Assembly: GCA_963726065.1 (NCBI GenBank)
Contig: CAVSAU010000016.1
Span: 682,001-746,000 of the forward strand
DNA from: Neomesorhizobium sp963726065
GTDB taxonomy: Bacteria; Pseudomonadota; Alphaproteobacteria; Rhizobiales; Rhizobiaceae
DNA length: 64,000 nt
Direction: 5' to 3'
Positions 30,001 through 36,471 of this stretch are shown one piece after another (position 1 is the stretch's first letter; every line of letters begins with the position of its first letter). A program made the position numbers and the translations under genes. The notes beneath the pieces are model-generated. The model saw only the letters and a program-made list of their open reading frames with translations. It made no database searches and was not told the DNA's origin.

Positions 30001-30207
30001 CTGCTGTTCGATCGGAAGCGCCACCGTGTCGATGACGGTCCGGGCGCTCGCGCCCGGATAGCGGGTGGTTACCGAAACGGTCGGCGGCACCACGTCCGGA
30101 TATTGCGCCACCGGCAAGGCAAAGAGTGAGACGATACCGACAACGAGCGTGAGGATGGCGATGACGTTGGCAAGTACCGGCCGCTCGATGAAGAATTTGG
30201 AGATCAT
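27058..30207 (-). CDS. RND efflux pump inner membrane protein (HAE1, AcrB/MexB type)
   Basis: This 1049-residue, 12-span proton-driven exporter has the first span at residues 10-28 (PVLANVIAILTLVVGIVSLF), then large periplasmic loops. The membrane proton-relay segment GIVVDDAIVVVEGASHNM carries the two adjacent aspartates of TM4. The second half has FIPIEDQGYLL, LVYLVLAGQYESWF and the TM10 lysine region LSAKNAILIVEVA. The length equals AcrB. It is the second gene after the membrane fusion protein, its ATG overlapping that stop (ATGA). No outer membrane channel gene follows, so it must use a TolC encoded elsewhere. Substrates cannot be predicted from sequence. Confidence 0.95.
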   Translation of the reverse strand: MISKFFIERPVLANVIAILTLVVGIVSLFALPVAQYPDVVPPTVSVTTRYPGASARTVIDTVALPIEQQVNGVEGMIYMQSFATSDGSYNLTVTFAIGTDLDQAQVLVQNRVSAALASLPQAVQVQGVIVQKKSTAILEIVTLTSPDRKYDSLFLSNYATIRLKDELARLPGVGNINVFGAGQYSMRVWLDPEKMRARALTTQDVVQALGQQSEQVTAGQVGAPPSPDNQSFQYTIEVQSRLDDPDQFGAVVVKTGAAGDLTRVRDVGRVELGAQTYGQFFTLDDQPAAGMAIFLSPGANALDVAGRVEARMKELASEFPQGMAYSIPFNTTIFVSQAINEVYKTLIEAALLVLIVILVFLQDWRAMLVPATTVPVTIIGAFAAMAALGFSVNLSTLFAIVLAIGIVVDDAIVVVEGASHNMERGMSGHDAAIAAMKTLFGPIIGITLVLMAVFLPASFLQGLTGKIYAQFALVIAATALISAINAATLKPTQCALWLRPPVPPDQRNIFYRGFNAVYQRMENGYAGLIGAMVRHSAVTGVIALLIIGAAGYGMSRVATGFIPIEDQGYLLASVQLPDGAALGRTQETLQQVSKIAKATPGVDQVVTIAGISALDNNSSLANAGVAYIILKDWSQRGKGEDLASLYATLNTSLSGMEDGRVLVLPPPPIQGIGNAAGFTMQIELRDGSFDLAKLQGSVNAMVKVAETQSGIQRVSATFRANVPQYKVEIDREKVQNLQLTTDAVFQTLAGYLGSSYVSQFNKFGRVFQIYVQGDAQFRRSPEDIGRLTVRNQSGDMIPLSTVLTITPSVGPSLISLYNLYPSASIIGVQASNFSSGDAIKLLEEVAADTLPPGTGFDWTALSFQEKLVTNQIYLVFGLALLLVYLVLAGQYESWFAPIAVLLAAPLSLIGPVLVLNGAGIANNLYVQIGLILLIALSAKNAILIVEVARDLRASGTPIVEAAVEAARARFRPILMTSFAFILGVAPLVVATGAGASARRSIGITVFSGMIASTCLAILFVPSLFVILQRFEEWRLARKKKQEMSSVTPS

Positions 30208-31371
30208 TGCACCACGCCACCCGTCGCGTCAGCCTCGAGCGTCTTTGTCTGCGGTTCGATCTTCTGCCCTGGAACGGCCGTCAGGAGCCCGGAGACGATG
30301 ACGCGGTCGTCCGGCTTGACGCCGGAGGTCACCACGCGAAGATTTTGTACAAGCTGGCCGATCTCGACCGGGCGCTGCTCGACGACGTCGCCCTCCCCGG
30401 CCACGAGCACATAACGACCGCCCTGGTCGCTGCCGATCGCCCGATCCGGAACCAGCAGCATGTCGGGCTCCTCGCCGAGCGGCACCCGCACGCGGACAAA
30501 ATAGCCCGGGAGCAGCGGGCGGCCCGCATTGGGCAACTCGGCCCGCACGACGAGCGTACCCGTGGAAGCGGTGACCTCCGGTGCGGCGTAATCCAGCGTG
30601 CCCTTGTGGGGATAGCCGGTTTCGTTCTGCAGGCCGACCTCGACCGGCACCTTCTTAAGGTCCTGGGCGGTAATACCGCGCTTGGCCATGCCGGCGCGGA
30701 TGCGCAGAACGTCCATCTCACTGATGGTGAAATCGACGTAAATGGGGTCGAGCTGGACGATGGTGGCCAGCGTCGTGGCGCTGCCGGCGCCGACAAGCTG
30801 GCCCATCGATACCTGTCTGCGCGGTGACGATGCCGTCGAACGGCGCCTTGACCTCGGTGTAGCTCAGGTTGAGTTGTGCCTGCTTGACCTCGACTGCCGA
30901 CTGCTGCTGCTTGGCTGCATCGACGGCGGCCGCGGCCGCGGCCGCATCCGCGTCGGACGCAGAGATCACCTTCTGCGCCAGCAATTCCTGCTGGCGCTTC
31001 TGCTCGGCGCCGGACTGCTTTGCCGCAGCATCCGACGAGGACTGTCCTGCCTGGGCCTGCTCCAGCGCGAGCTGGTAAGGCTCGGGCTCGATCAGGAACA
31101 GCCGGGCGCCTGCCTTCACCTCGTCGCCGTCCTTGTAGTCGATTTCCTGGATGAAGCCCGACACGCGCGCCACCAACGTGGTCGTGTTCACAGCCGCGGT
31201 ATTGCCGGTGGCGAAGAGATAAGGCGTGACGTTCTGCTTTAGCGGCAGCGCAACGTCGACTTTTGGAGGCGGTGGCGGCACATAGGCGTTTTCCTCGCGG
31301 CATGCAGCCAACAGGACCCCAGTCGCCAGCAAACCAGCGGCATGCGGGACCTTACCCAAAGCCAAAAGCAT
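30204..31371 (-). pseudogene. RND efflux membrane fusion lipoprotein (AcrA type) with a one-base frameshift
   Basis: The ATG at 31371 follows GGAGGGG and encodes a lipoprotein signal ending LLAAC, then a proline-rich linker, the biotinyl-lipoyl half (ATGNTAAVNTTTLVARVSGF), an alanine-rich coiled hairpin (about 110-165) and LNLSYTEVKAPFDGIVT. Frame is lost at about 30810. The next frame resumes with QVSMGQLVGAGSATTLATI and LDPIYVDFTISE and runs to a normal end at 30204. The span is 389 codons plus one base; removing one base in GCGCAGA would read TARQVSMG, the expected family wording. If real, the pump lacks a full adaptor. A sequencing error is equally possible. Confidence 0.82.
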
Positions 31372-31391
31372 TTTTGACCCCTCCAAATACT

Positions 31392-31408
31392 TCCAAATAT
31401 AGTTTGGA
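31392..31408. promoter_or_regulatory. Inverted repeat in the RND promoter region, candidate operator
   Basis: TCCAAA-N5-TTTGGA lies 21 bases upstream of the adaptor start. A second TCCAAATA lies at 31382-31389. TetR-type repressors of RND pumps bind such sites, but no regulator gene adjoins this operon. Confidence 0.4.
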
Positions 31409-31464
31409 GCATGTTATTGTGGAAGTCAGCCTTGTGATACAGCTTGTGTTGAGCGGAGTCTATC

Positions 31465-31686
31465 ATGCGAAAAGCGCTAAGCTTGTTCTTTCTTGCATCC
31501 ATTTCATTGCCGAACGCAGCAGTGGCGCAGACGGCAGCCGAGCGCGCTGCCTGCCAGGCCGATTTCGAGAAGTTCTGCGCGGGCGTTGAGCCCGGCGGAG
31601 GCCGCGTCGTCGAATGCCTCGCCAAGCATTTGAACGAGTTGACGCCGCAGTGCCAGACGGTCGTCAAGGCGAACATGCCCAAATAG
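31465..31686 (+). CDS. Small secreted cysteine-rich repeat protein
   Basis: This 73-residue protein has a Sec signal ending AAVAQ, so the mature part is about 52 residues. It carries the four-cysteine pattern AACQADFEKFCAGVEPGGGR, then VECLAKHLNELTPQCQ, matching the cysteine-rich GLG1-type repeat seen in many small alphaproteobacterial secreted proteins. GCGGAG precedes the ATG. The function of such proteins is not known. It is divergent from the RND adaptor and shares its promoter region. Confidence 0.8.
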   Translation: MRKALSLFFLASISLPNAAVAQTAAERAACQADFEKFCAGVEPGGGRVVECLAKHLNELTPQCQTVVKANMPK

Positions 31687-31834
31687 GGGTGCGGCTGCAG
31701 CGGGTCTTGCATGTCAAGAGCCCGAGAGCCTCCGCCGAGGTTAAGCTGAAATGACCGACCCGACGAGCCGACGCGTGGAATGACGCTCGACGAGCTTGCA
31801 TGCAAGCTCGACCCGGCGGGGAGGCATCGAAAAT

Positions 31835-31915
31835 TCACTCAGGTCGTCGAGCGAGCAGATTCAGCGCTGCGGCGCCGATCTCGCGCATGGGGATGTGCAT
31901 GGTCGCATGATCAGG
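31835..31915 (-). pseudogene. LacI-family regulator, C-terminal remnant
   Basis: The minus strand reads DHATMHIPMREIGAAALNLL and ends three residues later at a stop at 31835. This is the last segment of a LacI/GalR effector domain (the usual x-x-P-M-x-x-M/I-G-x-x-A pattern). No upstream part exists: beyond about 31912 the DNA belongs to an ABC ATPase remnant on the other strand. Only about 25 of 340 residues survive. Confidence 0.65.
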
Positions 31916-32387
31916 TCGAGGCCATGACCCTGGCGCATCGCATCGTTGTGCTGCGCGGGGGCCAGATCGAACAGATCGGCGCGCCACTCGAGCTTTACAA
32001 CAAGCCAGCAAATCGGTTTGTCGCAGGGTCATAGGGGCGCCTCGCATGAATTTTCTGGAATGCGGCGCAGATGGGGGCGCGTTGGTTCTTCCGGGAGGAC
32101 ACACGTTGAACAAGGCTGTGCCTGCCAAAGGCAAGGTAACGCTCGGCATTCGCCCCCAGCACGTCAAGCTCGCCGCAAACGACATGGGAACGGTTCCGGC
32201 CGAAGTCACCGCCCTGGTTGAAGCGCTGGGATCAGAAACGGTCGTGCACACCATGGCTGCCGGCAACCAGCCGCTGCTGTTGACCTTGGAAGGCCAGCAC
32301 AAGGTGACCGCAGGTGAAAAGGTCCATCTCAAGTTCGACGACGCCAGATTGCACCTGTTCGATATCGAAGGTCTGCGGCTGAACTGA
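31900..32387 (+). pseudogene. UgpC/MalK-type sugar ABC ATPase, C-terminal remnant with frameshift
   Basis: The reading begins abruptly at SHDQVEAMTL, the H-loop of the ATPase, and continues AHRIVVLRGGQIEQIGAPLE and PANRFVAG. It then hits a stop at 32031 because one T is missing in what should be VAGFIGAPRMNF. The regulatory TOBE region follows in the next frame (MNFLECGADGG, LGIRPQHVKL, HLFDIEGLRLN) to a natural end at 32387. Walker A, the signature and Walker B (about 200 residues) are gone. Such ATPases energise CUT1 sugar importers; the CUT1 transporter at 58.8-62.0 kb has no ATPase of its own in this window. Confidence 0.82.
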
Positions 32388-32450
32388 CCGCGATGCCCTA
32401 AGGGACGCTCGATCAGGGCGAAGCCAAGCAGTGTTCAAAGAATTCCTCTT

Positions 32451-32726
32451 TCACAGGTTTGCCGTCGGTTTGCGCCAGCTGCAGTCGCCGGCTACAGCGA
32501 CCAGCAGCGTACGCAGGTGAAGGACATCGGGATGGAGCGACTTGCGTCGATCGATTAGCGCGATCTGCTTGCGAGCGGCGACTTCCAGGCTGGCGCCATG
32601 CGGCACCGAAAGGAGCCAATCGGCGAAGACCTCTTCCGGCGGCGGCAGCGGGGAAATGGACGCCAATATCCGCTGGTTGATCGCATGGCGGGCGAGAGCG
32701 GTGCAGTCGCTTTCTTCCGCCGTCAT
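32451..32726 (-). CDS. Hypothetical 91-residue protein coupled to the reductase remnant
   Basis: The start ATG at 32726 overlaps the stop of the reductase remnant (ATGA), and the reading MTAEESDCTALARHAINQRI continues to NL at 32451. It is a small soluble protein, mixed in charge, with no cysteine cluster or membrane span. I do not recognise the family. The tight coupling suggests it was an accessory gene of the oxygenase/reductase operon whose main genes are now fused and broken. It may no longer be translated. Confidence 0.5.
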   Translation of the reverse strand: MTAEESDCTALARHAINQRILASISPLPPPEEVFADWLLSVPHGASLEVAARKQIALIDRRKSLHPDVLHLRTLLVAVAGDCSWRKPTANL

Positions 32727-33306
32727 GCCTCTATCTCCAAGGCAGAAAGCGGTTTCGAACAACAGGCCAGGATGTAGCCCTCAGCGATCTCGTCTTCGAG
32801 AATGCCACCATTGTGGCTCATCTCCACTGCACCGGAGATTTTCCTTACGCGGCAGGTACCGGACAGCCCGAACTCACAAGCAGCGGAAACGCGGACGCCG
32901 CTCGCCCGCGCAGCTTGCAGAACCGTCTGCCCGGCGATGCATTCGCCATCGACGTTGAAGTCCGCAAAGCGGACCGGTAATCTGGCCTCGACCGCGACCT
33001 CCATGCCCGGACCGTTTGCAGACGCGGGCAGCGCCTCCATGGAAGGCGCACCAAAACTCTCCTGATGGTAGAACTTCATATTGAAACCGGCGGCTTCCAG
33101 CATGCCTCGCACGGCACGCATGAACGGATCCGCCCCGCAGCAAAACACCTCGCGCTCCTGGAAATCGGGCGACAGCAGCGGCAGGCGCACCGCGTCGATG
33201 CGGCCATCGAGCCTGTAGAAATCCGGGTCGAGATAGAAGGGCTGCTGAAGGAGAATCCGTCACGCCGGCTGCGGATCAGCTTCAGCATTTCGTTGCGCAC
33301 GTCCAT
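32723..33306 (-). pseudogene. Deletion chimera: N-terminus of a Rieske oxygenase joined to the C-terminus of its reductase
   Basis: From the ATG at 33306 the first 35 or so codons read like the start of a glycine betaine/stachydrine-type Rieske oxygenase: NEMLKLIRSRRDGFS, then one frame over LQQPFYLDPDFYRLD. The text then passes directly into the FAD/NAD domain end of the partner reductase (LSPDFQEREVFCCGADPF) and its C-terminal plant-type ferredoxin (SAACEFGLSGTCRVRKISG ... ILACCSKPL). The Rieske centre, the oxygenase catalytic domain and most of the reductase are missing. One base is also lost near 33250. In the ferredoxin the second ligand of C-x4-C-x2-C is serine. It cannot make a working enzyme. 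Confidence 0.75.
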
Positions 33307-33439
33307 GTCCGTCCTCGCTTGTCGCACAAGGACTGAACTTGGTGGTGATGGAGGTAGGAAGCTTTGGGCACGCGAGATCAAACAACTCGCCCACAGCGCT
33401 CTGCCTCTTGATCGCCCACCGCGATCAGTCGAGTTCCAA

Positions 33440-33625
33440 CTGTTCGAGGCTGGTTTCCGGGCTCCGAAGCCATCCCAGCGGGACCGTTCCGACACCTTCC
33501 CAGGCAGTTTGCCCAGTGGTTTCACGTCGGAACTCAAGCTTCGCTACCGTTGCGGGGGCAGCGCCGGCATCAAACCGGCTTCCCAATTATCCCTCCGGCG
33601 AAATCGCCGTAGAGCACCTTGAACG
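33440..33625 (-). ncRNA. Cobalamin riboswitch upstream of a broken gene
   Basis: The minus strand contains the cobalamin aptamer core in order: GGGAAGCCGGTTTGATGCCG, GCGCTGCCCCCGCAACGGTA, GAAACCACTGGG, CTGGGAAGG and GAGCCCGGAAACCAGCC. This order and wording fit the B12 element closely. It lies between the BtuF-like gene (stop 33711) and the oxygenase/reductase chimera (start 33306). A 7-bp hairpin, TGATCGC/GCGATCA at 33409-33427, follows it but has no T-tract. Its original target is probably lost, since the present downstream reading is a remnant. The gap 33307-33710 holds no gene. Confidence 0.88.
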
Positions 33626-33710
33626 CCGTGATCTAAACACCGGCACGCGAGTCCCGGCCACACGAAAACGACATCGGGGAAGCGCAAAGGCGACAGATCG
33701 TATCCCTGCC

Positions 33711-34487
33711 TCAATCCCTCAGCGCTGTACAGATCGCGTCGAGCCCGTCGGTCAATGCGGCTGGCCCCGGTTGCAGGATGATCGGCGACTTGATCTCGAC
33801 GATGCGATTGTCGCGCACAGCAGGAATCCCGTCCCAGCCCACACGCGCCCTGATCCTTGCCGGCACGACCTTCTTGCCGCACCAGGACGCCAGGATGATT
33901 TCGGGTCGGGCGGCGATCACTTCTTCCGGCGCGACGATCCTGTCCCGCGCCGCTTTGGCTTTTGCTTTTTCCGGGAATACATCGTCGCCGCCGGCAATGC
34001 CGATCAGTTCCGACACCCAGCCGATGCCGCTGATCAACGGCTCATCCCATTCCTCGAAATAGACGCGCGGCCGTTGCATTTCGTTGGCGGCGAGTTTGAT
34101 CTGGCGAAGCCTTTCCTCGTATCCCGCCACCAGTTGCTCAGCTCGCTCCGCAGCACCGACAAACGCACCGACCGTGAGGATCATGGCAAGGATCCCGGCG
34201 ACGTCACGCTGGTTGAAAGCGTGGACCGCGATACCCTCGCGGATCAAGGCAGCGACGATGTCGGCCTGGAGGTCGGAGAACGCCAGGACGAGATCGGGCT
34301 GGAGAGCGAGGATCTTCGGAATGTCTGCGGACGTAAAGGCCGAAACGCGCGGCTTCTCGCGTCTCACCTGAGGAGGGCGCACCGCGTAACCGGAAACGCC
34401 GACGATACGGTCCTGCTCGCCGAGCAGATAGAGCGTCTCGACGGTCTCTTCGGTCAGGCAGACGATCCGCTCAGAAGGAAAGCGCAT
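33711..34487 (-). CDS. BtuF-like cobalamin-binding protein without signal peptide
   Basis: This 258-residue protein has the TroA/BtuF fold: RIVCLTEETVETLYLLGEQD, VGVSGYAVRP, KPRVSAFTSADIPKILALQPDLV, then a central helix and a C-terminal lobe (GGDDVFPEKA, PEIILASWCGKKV). Periplasmic BtuF proteins carry a Sec signal; this one begins MRFPSERIVCL with none, so it may act in the cytoplasm or bind B12 for another purpose. It starts five bases after the stop of the membrane protein gene at 34493. Both are under the riboswitch at 35120, which supports a cobalamin or cobalt role. No BtuC or BtuD lies nearby. Confidence 0.82.
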   Translation of the reverse strand: MRFPSERIVCLTEETVETLYLLGEQDRIVGVSGYAVRPPQVRREKPRVSAFTSADIPKILALQPDLVLAFSDLQADIVAALIREGIAVHAFNQRDVAGILAMILTVGAFVGAAERAEQLVAGYEERLRQIKLAANEMQRPRVYFEEWDEPLISGIGWVSELIGIAGGDDVFPEKAKAKAARDRIVAPEEVIAARPEIILASWCGKKVVPARIRARVGWDGIPAVRDNRIVEIKSPIILQPGPAALTDGLDAICTALRD

Positions 34488-34492
34488 CTGCC

Positions 34493-35056
34493 TCAGGCGT
34501 AAACGCCACCGCGGACAGTTTCCGGATCTGGAAGAAACCGGACTGAAACGGCAATCCTGTGCAGCACCGCCAAGCCGACCAGCGCCAGCACATTCGGCCA
34601 GAGAATCTGCACGATGACGTCAAGGGAGAATGCCTCTTCCCCGGATGGCAGCAACGCGGTCGCAGCGAACAGGACAAACTCGTACACGACGAATGCGAGC
34701 ACGAAGCCTGCAACGACGGTCGAAATTCCGGATTGAACCTTCTCGCGCAACAAAAGCACCGCCCCCGTTGCCAAGGAAGCCGCCACGCCGATCGCCCCGC
34801 CCCAGGCGAAACTGTCCCACGTGGCCGGATAGCCGAGCACAAGGTACCCGACCCCCTGGTTGGCGAGCCACGCCATTCCGGTCAGCAACAAGGCGCCGCG
34901 GCGGGACATGTTGGCCCCGGCAGCCGTCGCGATCGCCGCAAAAGGGGTGGCGCAGGCAAGCGCAAGGCTGAAAAGTATGCTGGCGCCGCTGACGGCGGCA
35001 GCCCAGATAAGTTGCCTCGTGGCCATATGCGCGCTGGATGGTGCTGTCTCGCTCAT
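34493..35056 (-). CDS. Riboswitch-controlled integral membrane protein of unknown function
   Basis: The protein has 187 residues with five clear hydrophobic spans (about 12-40, 55-75, 83-103, 112-137 and 148-172). Small residues dominate the first span, and no ABC or permease motif is present. I do not recognise a named family. Its leader is the cobalamin riboswitch at 35120-35265 and its neighbour is a BtuF-like protein, so transport of cobalamin, a precursor or cobalt is the natural hypothesis. Comparative genomics has proposed several unrelated B12-regulated cobalt transporters, and this could be one of them. Confidence 0.75.
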   Translation of the reverse strand: MSETAPSSAHMATRQLIWAAAVSGASILFSLALACATPFAAIATAAGANMSRRGALLLTGMAWLANQGVGYLVLGYPATWDSFAWGGAIGVAASLATGAVLLLREKVQSGISTVVAGFVLAFVVYEFVLFAATALLPSGEEAFSLDVIVQILWPNVLALVGLAVLHRIAVSVRFLPDPETVRGGVYA

Positions 35057-35119
35057 GGTCAGCGATCATAATGTACTGCACCCGAAGCTTCAACATAACC
35101 AAGCTGGAGAACCCAACAT

Positions 35120-35265
35120 CCGAAGGGCTCAAGGGTCGCGCCGCATCAACACGGCTCGCCGACTGCGCCGTATGGCGCCAGTAGTGTAAACTTGACGGAA
35201 GCTCACCGCTTGCAGTTGCGGGGCAGCGCCGGCATCAACCCGGCTTCTCTCTTAGCCCCCGAGCC
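35120..35265 (-). ncRNA. Cobalamin riboswitch controlling the membrane protein-BtuF-like operon
   Basis: The minus strand reads AGAGAGAAGCCGGGTTGATG, CCGGCGCTGCCCCGCAACTG, AAGCGGTGAG, ACACTACTGGCGCC and AGTCGGCGAGCC in order. The 5' half matches the element at 33440 almost base for base. The 3' half is less canonical, without a clear GGGAAGG. It ends about 60 bases before the ATG at 35056. It accounts for the gap 35057-35402, where I see no gene. Confidence 0.75.
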
Positions 35266-35402
35266 GCACAGACTGAGAAGGTGTTAACATCTAGTTGAGT
35301 TTTCCTAGTTTACAGGAAGCGAATGTTTATCGCCTTTTCGGCGCCTGGGACCAGCCATGGGAGAGGCCGCCGACCTCCCCCATGGACGTGAGGCTTGTCC
35401 AT

Positions 35403-35633
35403 TCAGCCTTCGCCGTTCGGCCCGTAGTTCCCGTGACGACCGTTGACCGCAGACAGTATCTGCGAACGCGTAATGCCGATGTCCTTCAGGAGTTCATCGT
35501 TCATCGCTTCGAGTGCGCGCACCCCATTGTGACGGTCACGAGCGCTCCGATAGGCATGCCAGGCCTGTCCCAGTCGCGTGAGAAACGTTCCACCCGTGCT
35601 TTCGACCGACACGGTTAAAGTTGAGATAGACAT
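35403..35633 (-). CDS. DUF1127 (YjiS-like) small protein
   Basis: The protein has 76 residues from the ATG at 35633, preceded by GGAGAG. The C-terminal half has the DUF1127 signature: an arginine-rich helix (AYRSARDRHNGVRALEAM), then NDELLKDIGITRSQI. Such small basic proteins are abundant in rhizobia. Some short members act in phosphate or carbon regulation and RNA turnover, but this longer form is not characterised. It stands alone, with a promoter probably in 35634-35700. Confidence 0.85.
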   Translation of the reverse strand: MSISTLTVSVESTGGTFLTRLGQAWHAYRSARDRHNGVRALEAMNDELLKDIGITRSQILSAVNGRHGNYGPNGEG

Positions 35634-35813
35634 TCTTACTCTCCAATTGGTTTGAGCCGCACCTCTGGCGGCGATATTCAATCAACAGTTATGCATGGCC
35701 CCTAGGAGCGCGGTCAGCCGCTCGCTTGGATGAAAAATTTTGCCTTATGGCTTCCGGCCGACGCCAGCGGCGGTTATCCAGCCACTCGGTTGGCGCCGTG
35801 ATGTTGCGACAAC

Positions 35814-36152
35814 CTATTTGCTTCCGGCGGGAGCGCGACGGCCTGTCGCGAAATGCGCCTTGCTTGGCTTCCCAACCGCGCCGCCGCCCGACGATTTGCC
35901 AAGATCCATTCGCGCCGCCGCATCACCGTATTTTTGGGGAGATGCGGCTGCCGCCGGATAGAAGGGGCGGCCGATCGACGCGGCCGACGACATTCCCAAA
36001 CCGCCCTTCGGCGATTTCACGTTGGGCACGGGTGCGTCGCCATAAATCTGGCGCGACGACGTGGGGAACTGCAGCGTGGAAAGCAAGTCCTGCGCGTCCG
36101 CCCTGTCCAGAACCGGCACGAGCGCGGCAAGCGCGAATAGAATTGGTCTCAT
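35814..36152 (-). CDS. Hypothetical small secreted protein
   Basis: The protein has 112 residues from the ATG at 36152, with GGAGAT upstream. A short Sec signal (MRPILFALAALVPVLDRADA) is followed by a low-complexity chain rich in Ser, Pro, Gly and Ala, with KSPKGGLGMSSAASIGRPF and a basic tail. There is no recognised domain. The reading frame is supported by the signal sequence and ribosome site rather than by similarity, so it could also be a decaying gene. Confidence 0.5.
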   Translation of the reverse strand: MRPILFALAALVPVLDRADAQDLLSTLQFPTSSRQIYGDAPVPNVKSPKGGLGMSSAASIGRPFYPAAAASPQKYGDAAARMDLGKSSGGGAVGKPSKAHFATGRRAPAGSK

Positions 36153-36471
36153 AACGAGATCTCCGTCTTGATAGCTTTCGGCAAATTGACTTCGTCGATC
36201 CAAGAATTACTGCAGGCCTACCAAGCTCAAGTGAGTTTGATAGAATTGATCCGTTATTCCGAATGGACCAACAAAATCGGCACCTCAATGTTTATCGCAC
36301 GGTTGTTTCCGCTGTTTTTCCGGACTTAGGGATAATTGTTTCGTTTGTTGCGCCATGTTCGGGCTCCAGGTTTCGGCACGCAGCAAATTGAAACAAATAG
36401 TCCTGCCTCAGCACTCATCCGGAAACACTTCGGCACTATTTTCCGGCGCCGAGAGAAAAGGAAAGCTGCCC
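36153..36471. other. Intergenic region between divergent genes
   Basis: These 319 bases separate the small secreted protein (minus) and the PAS kinase (plus). They are AT-rich in the middle (36230-36330). I see no repeat, hairpin or RNA gene in them. Promoters for both genes should lie here. Confidence 0.5.

Noticed and set aside
31780..32034. 84-codon open frame starting at 31780 as a small gene
   Set aside because: Its first 40 codons are antisense to the LacI remnant and its end is the UgpC remnant; it is a chance join of fragments.
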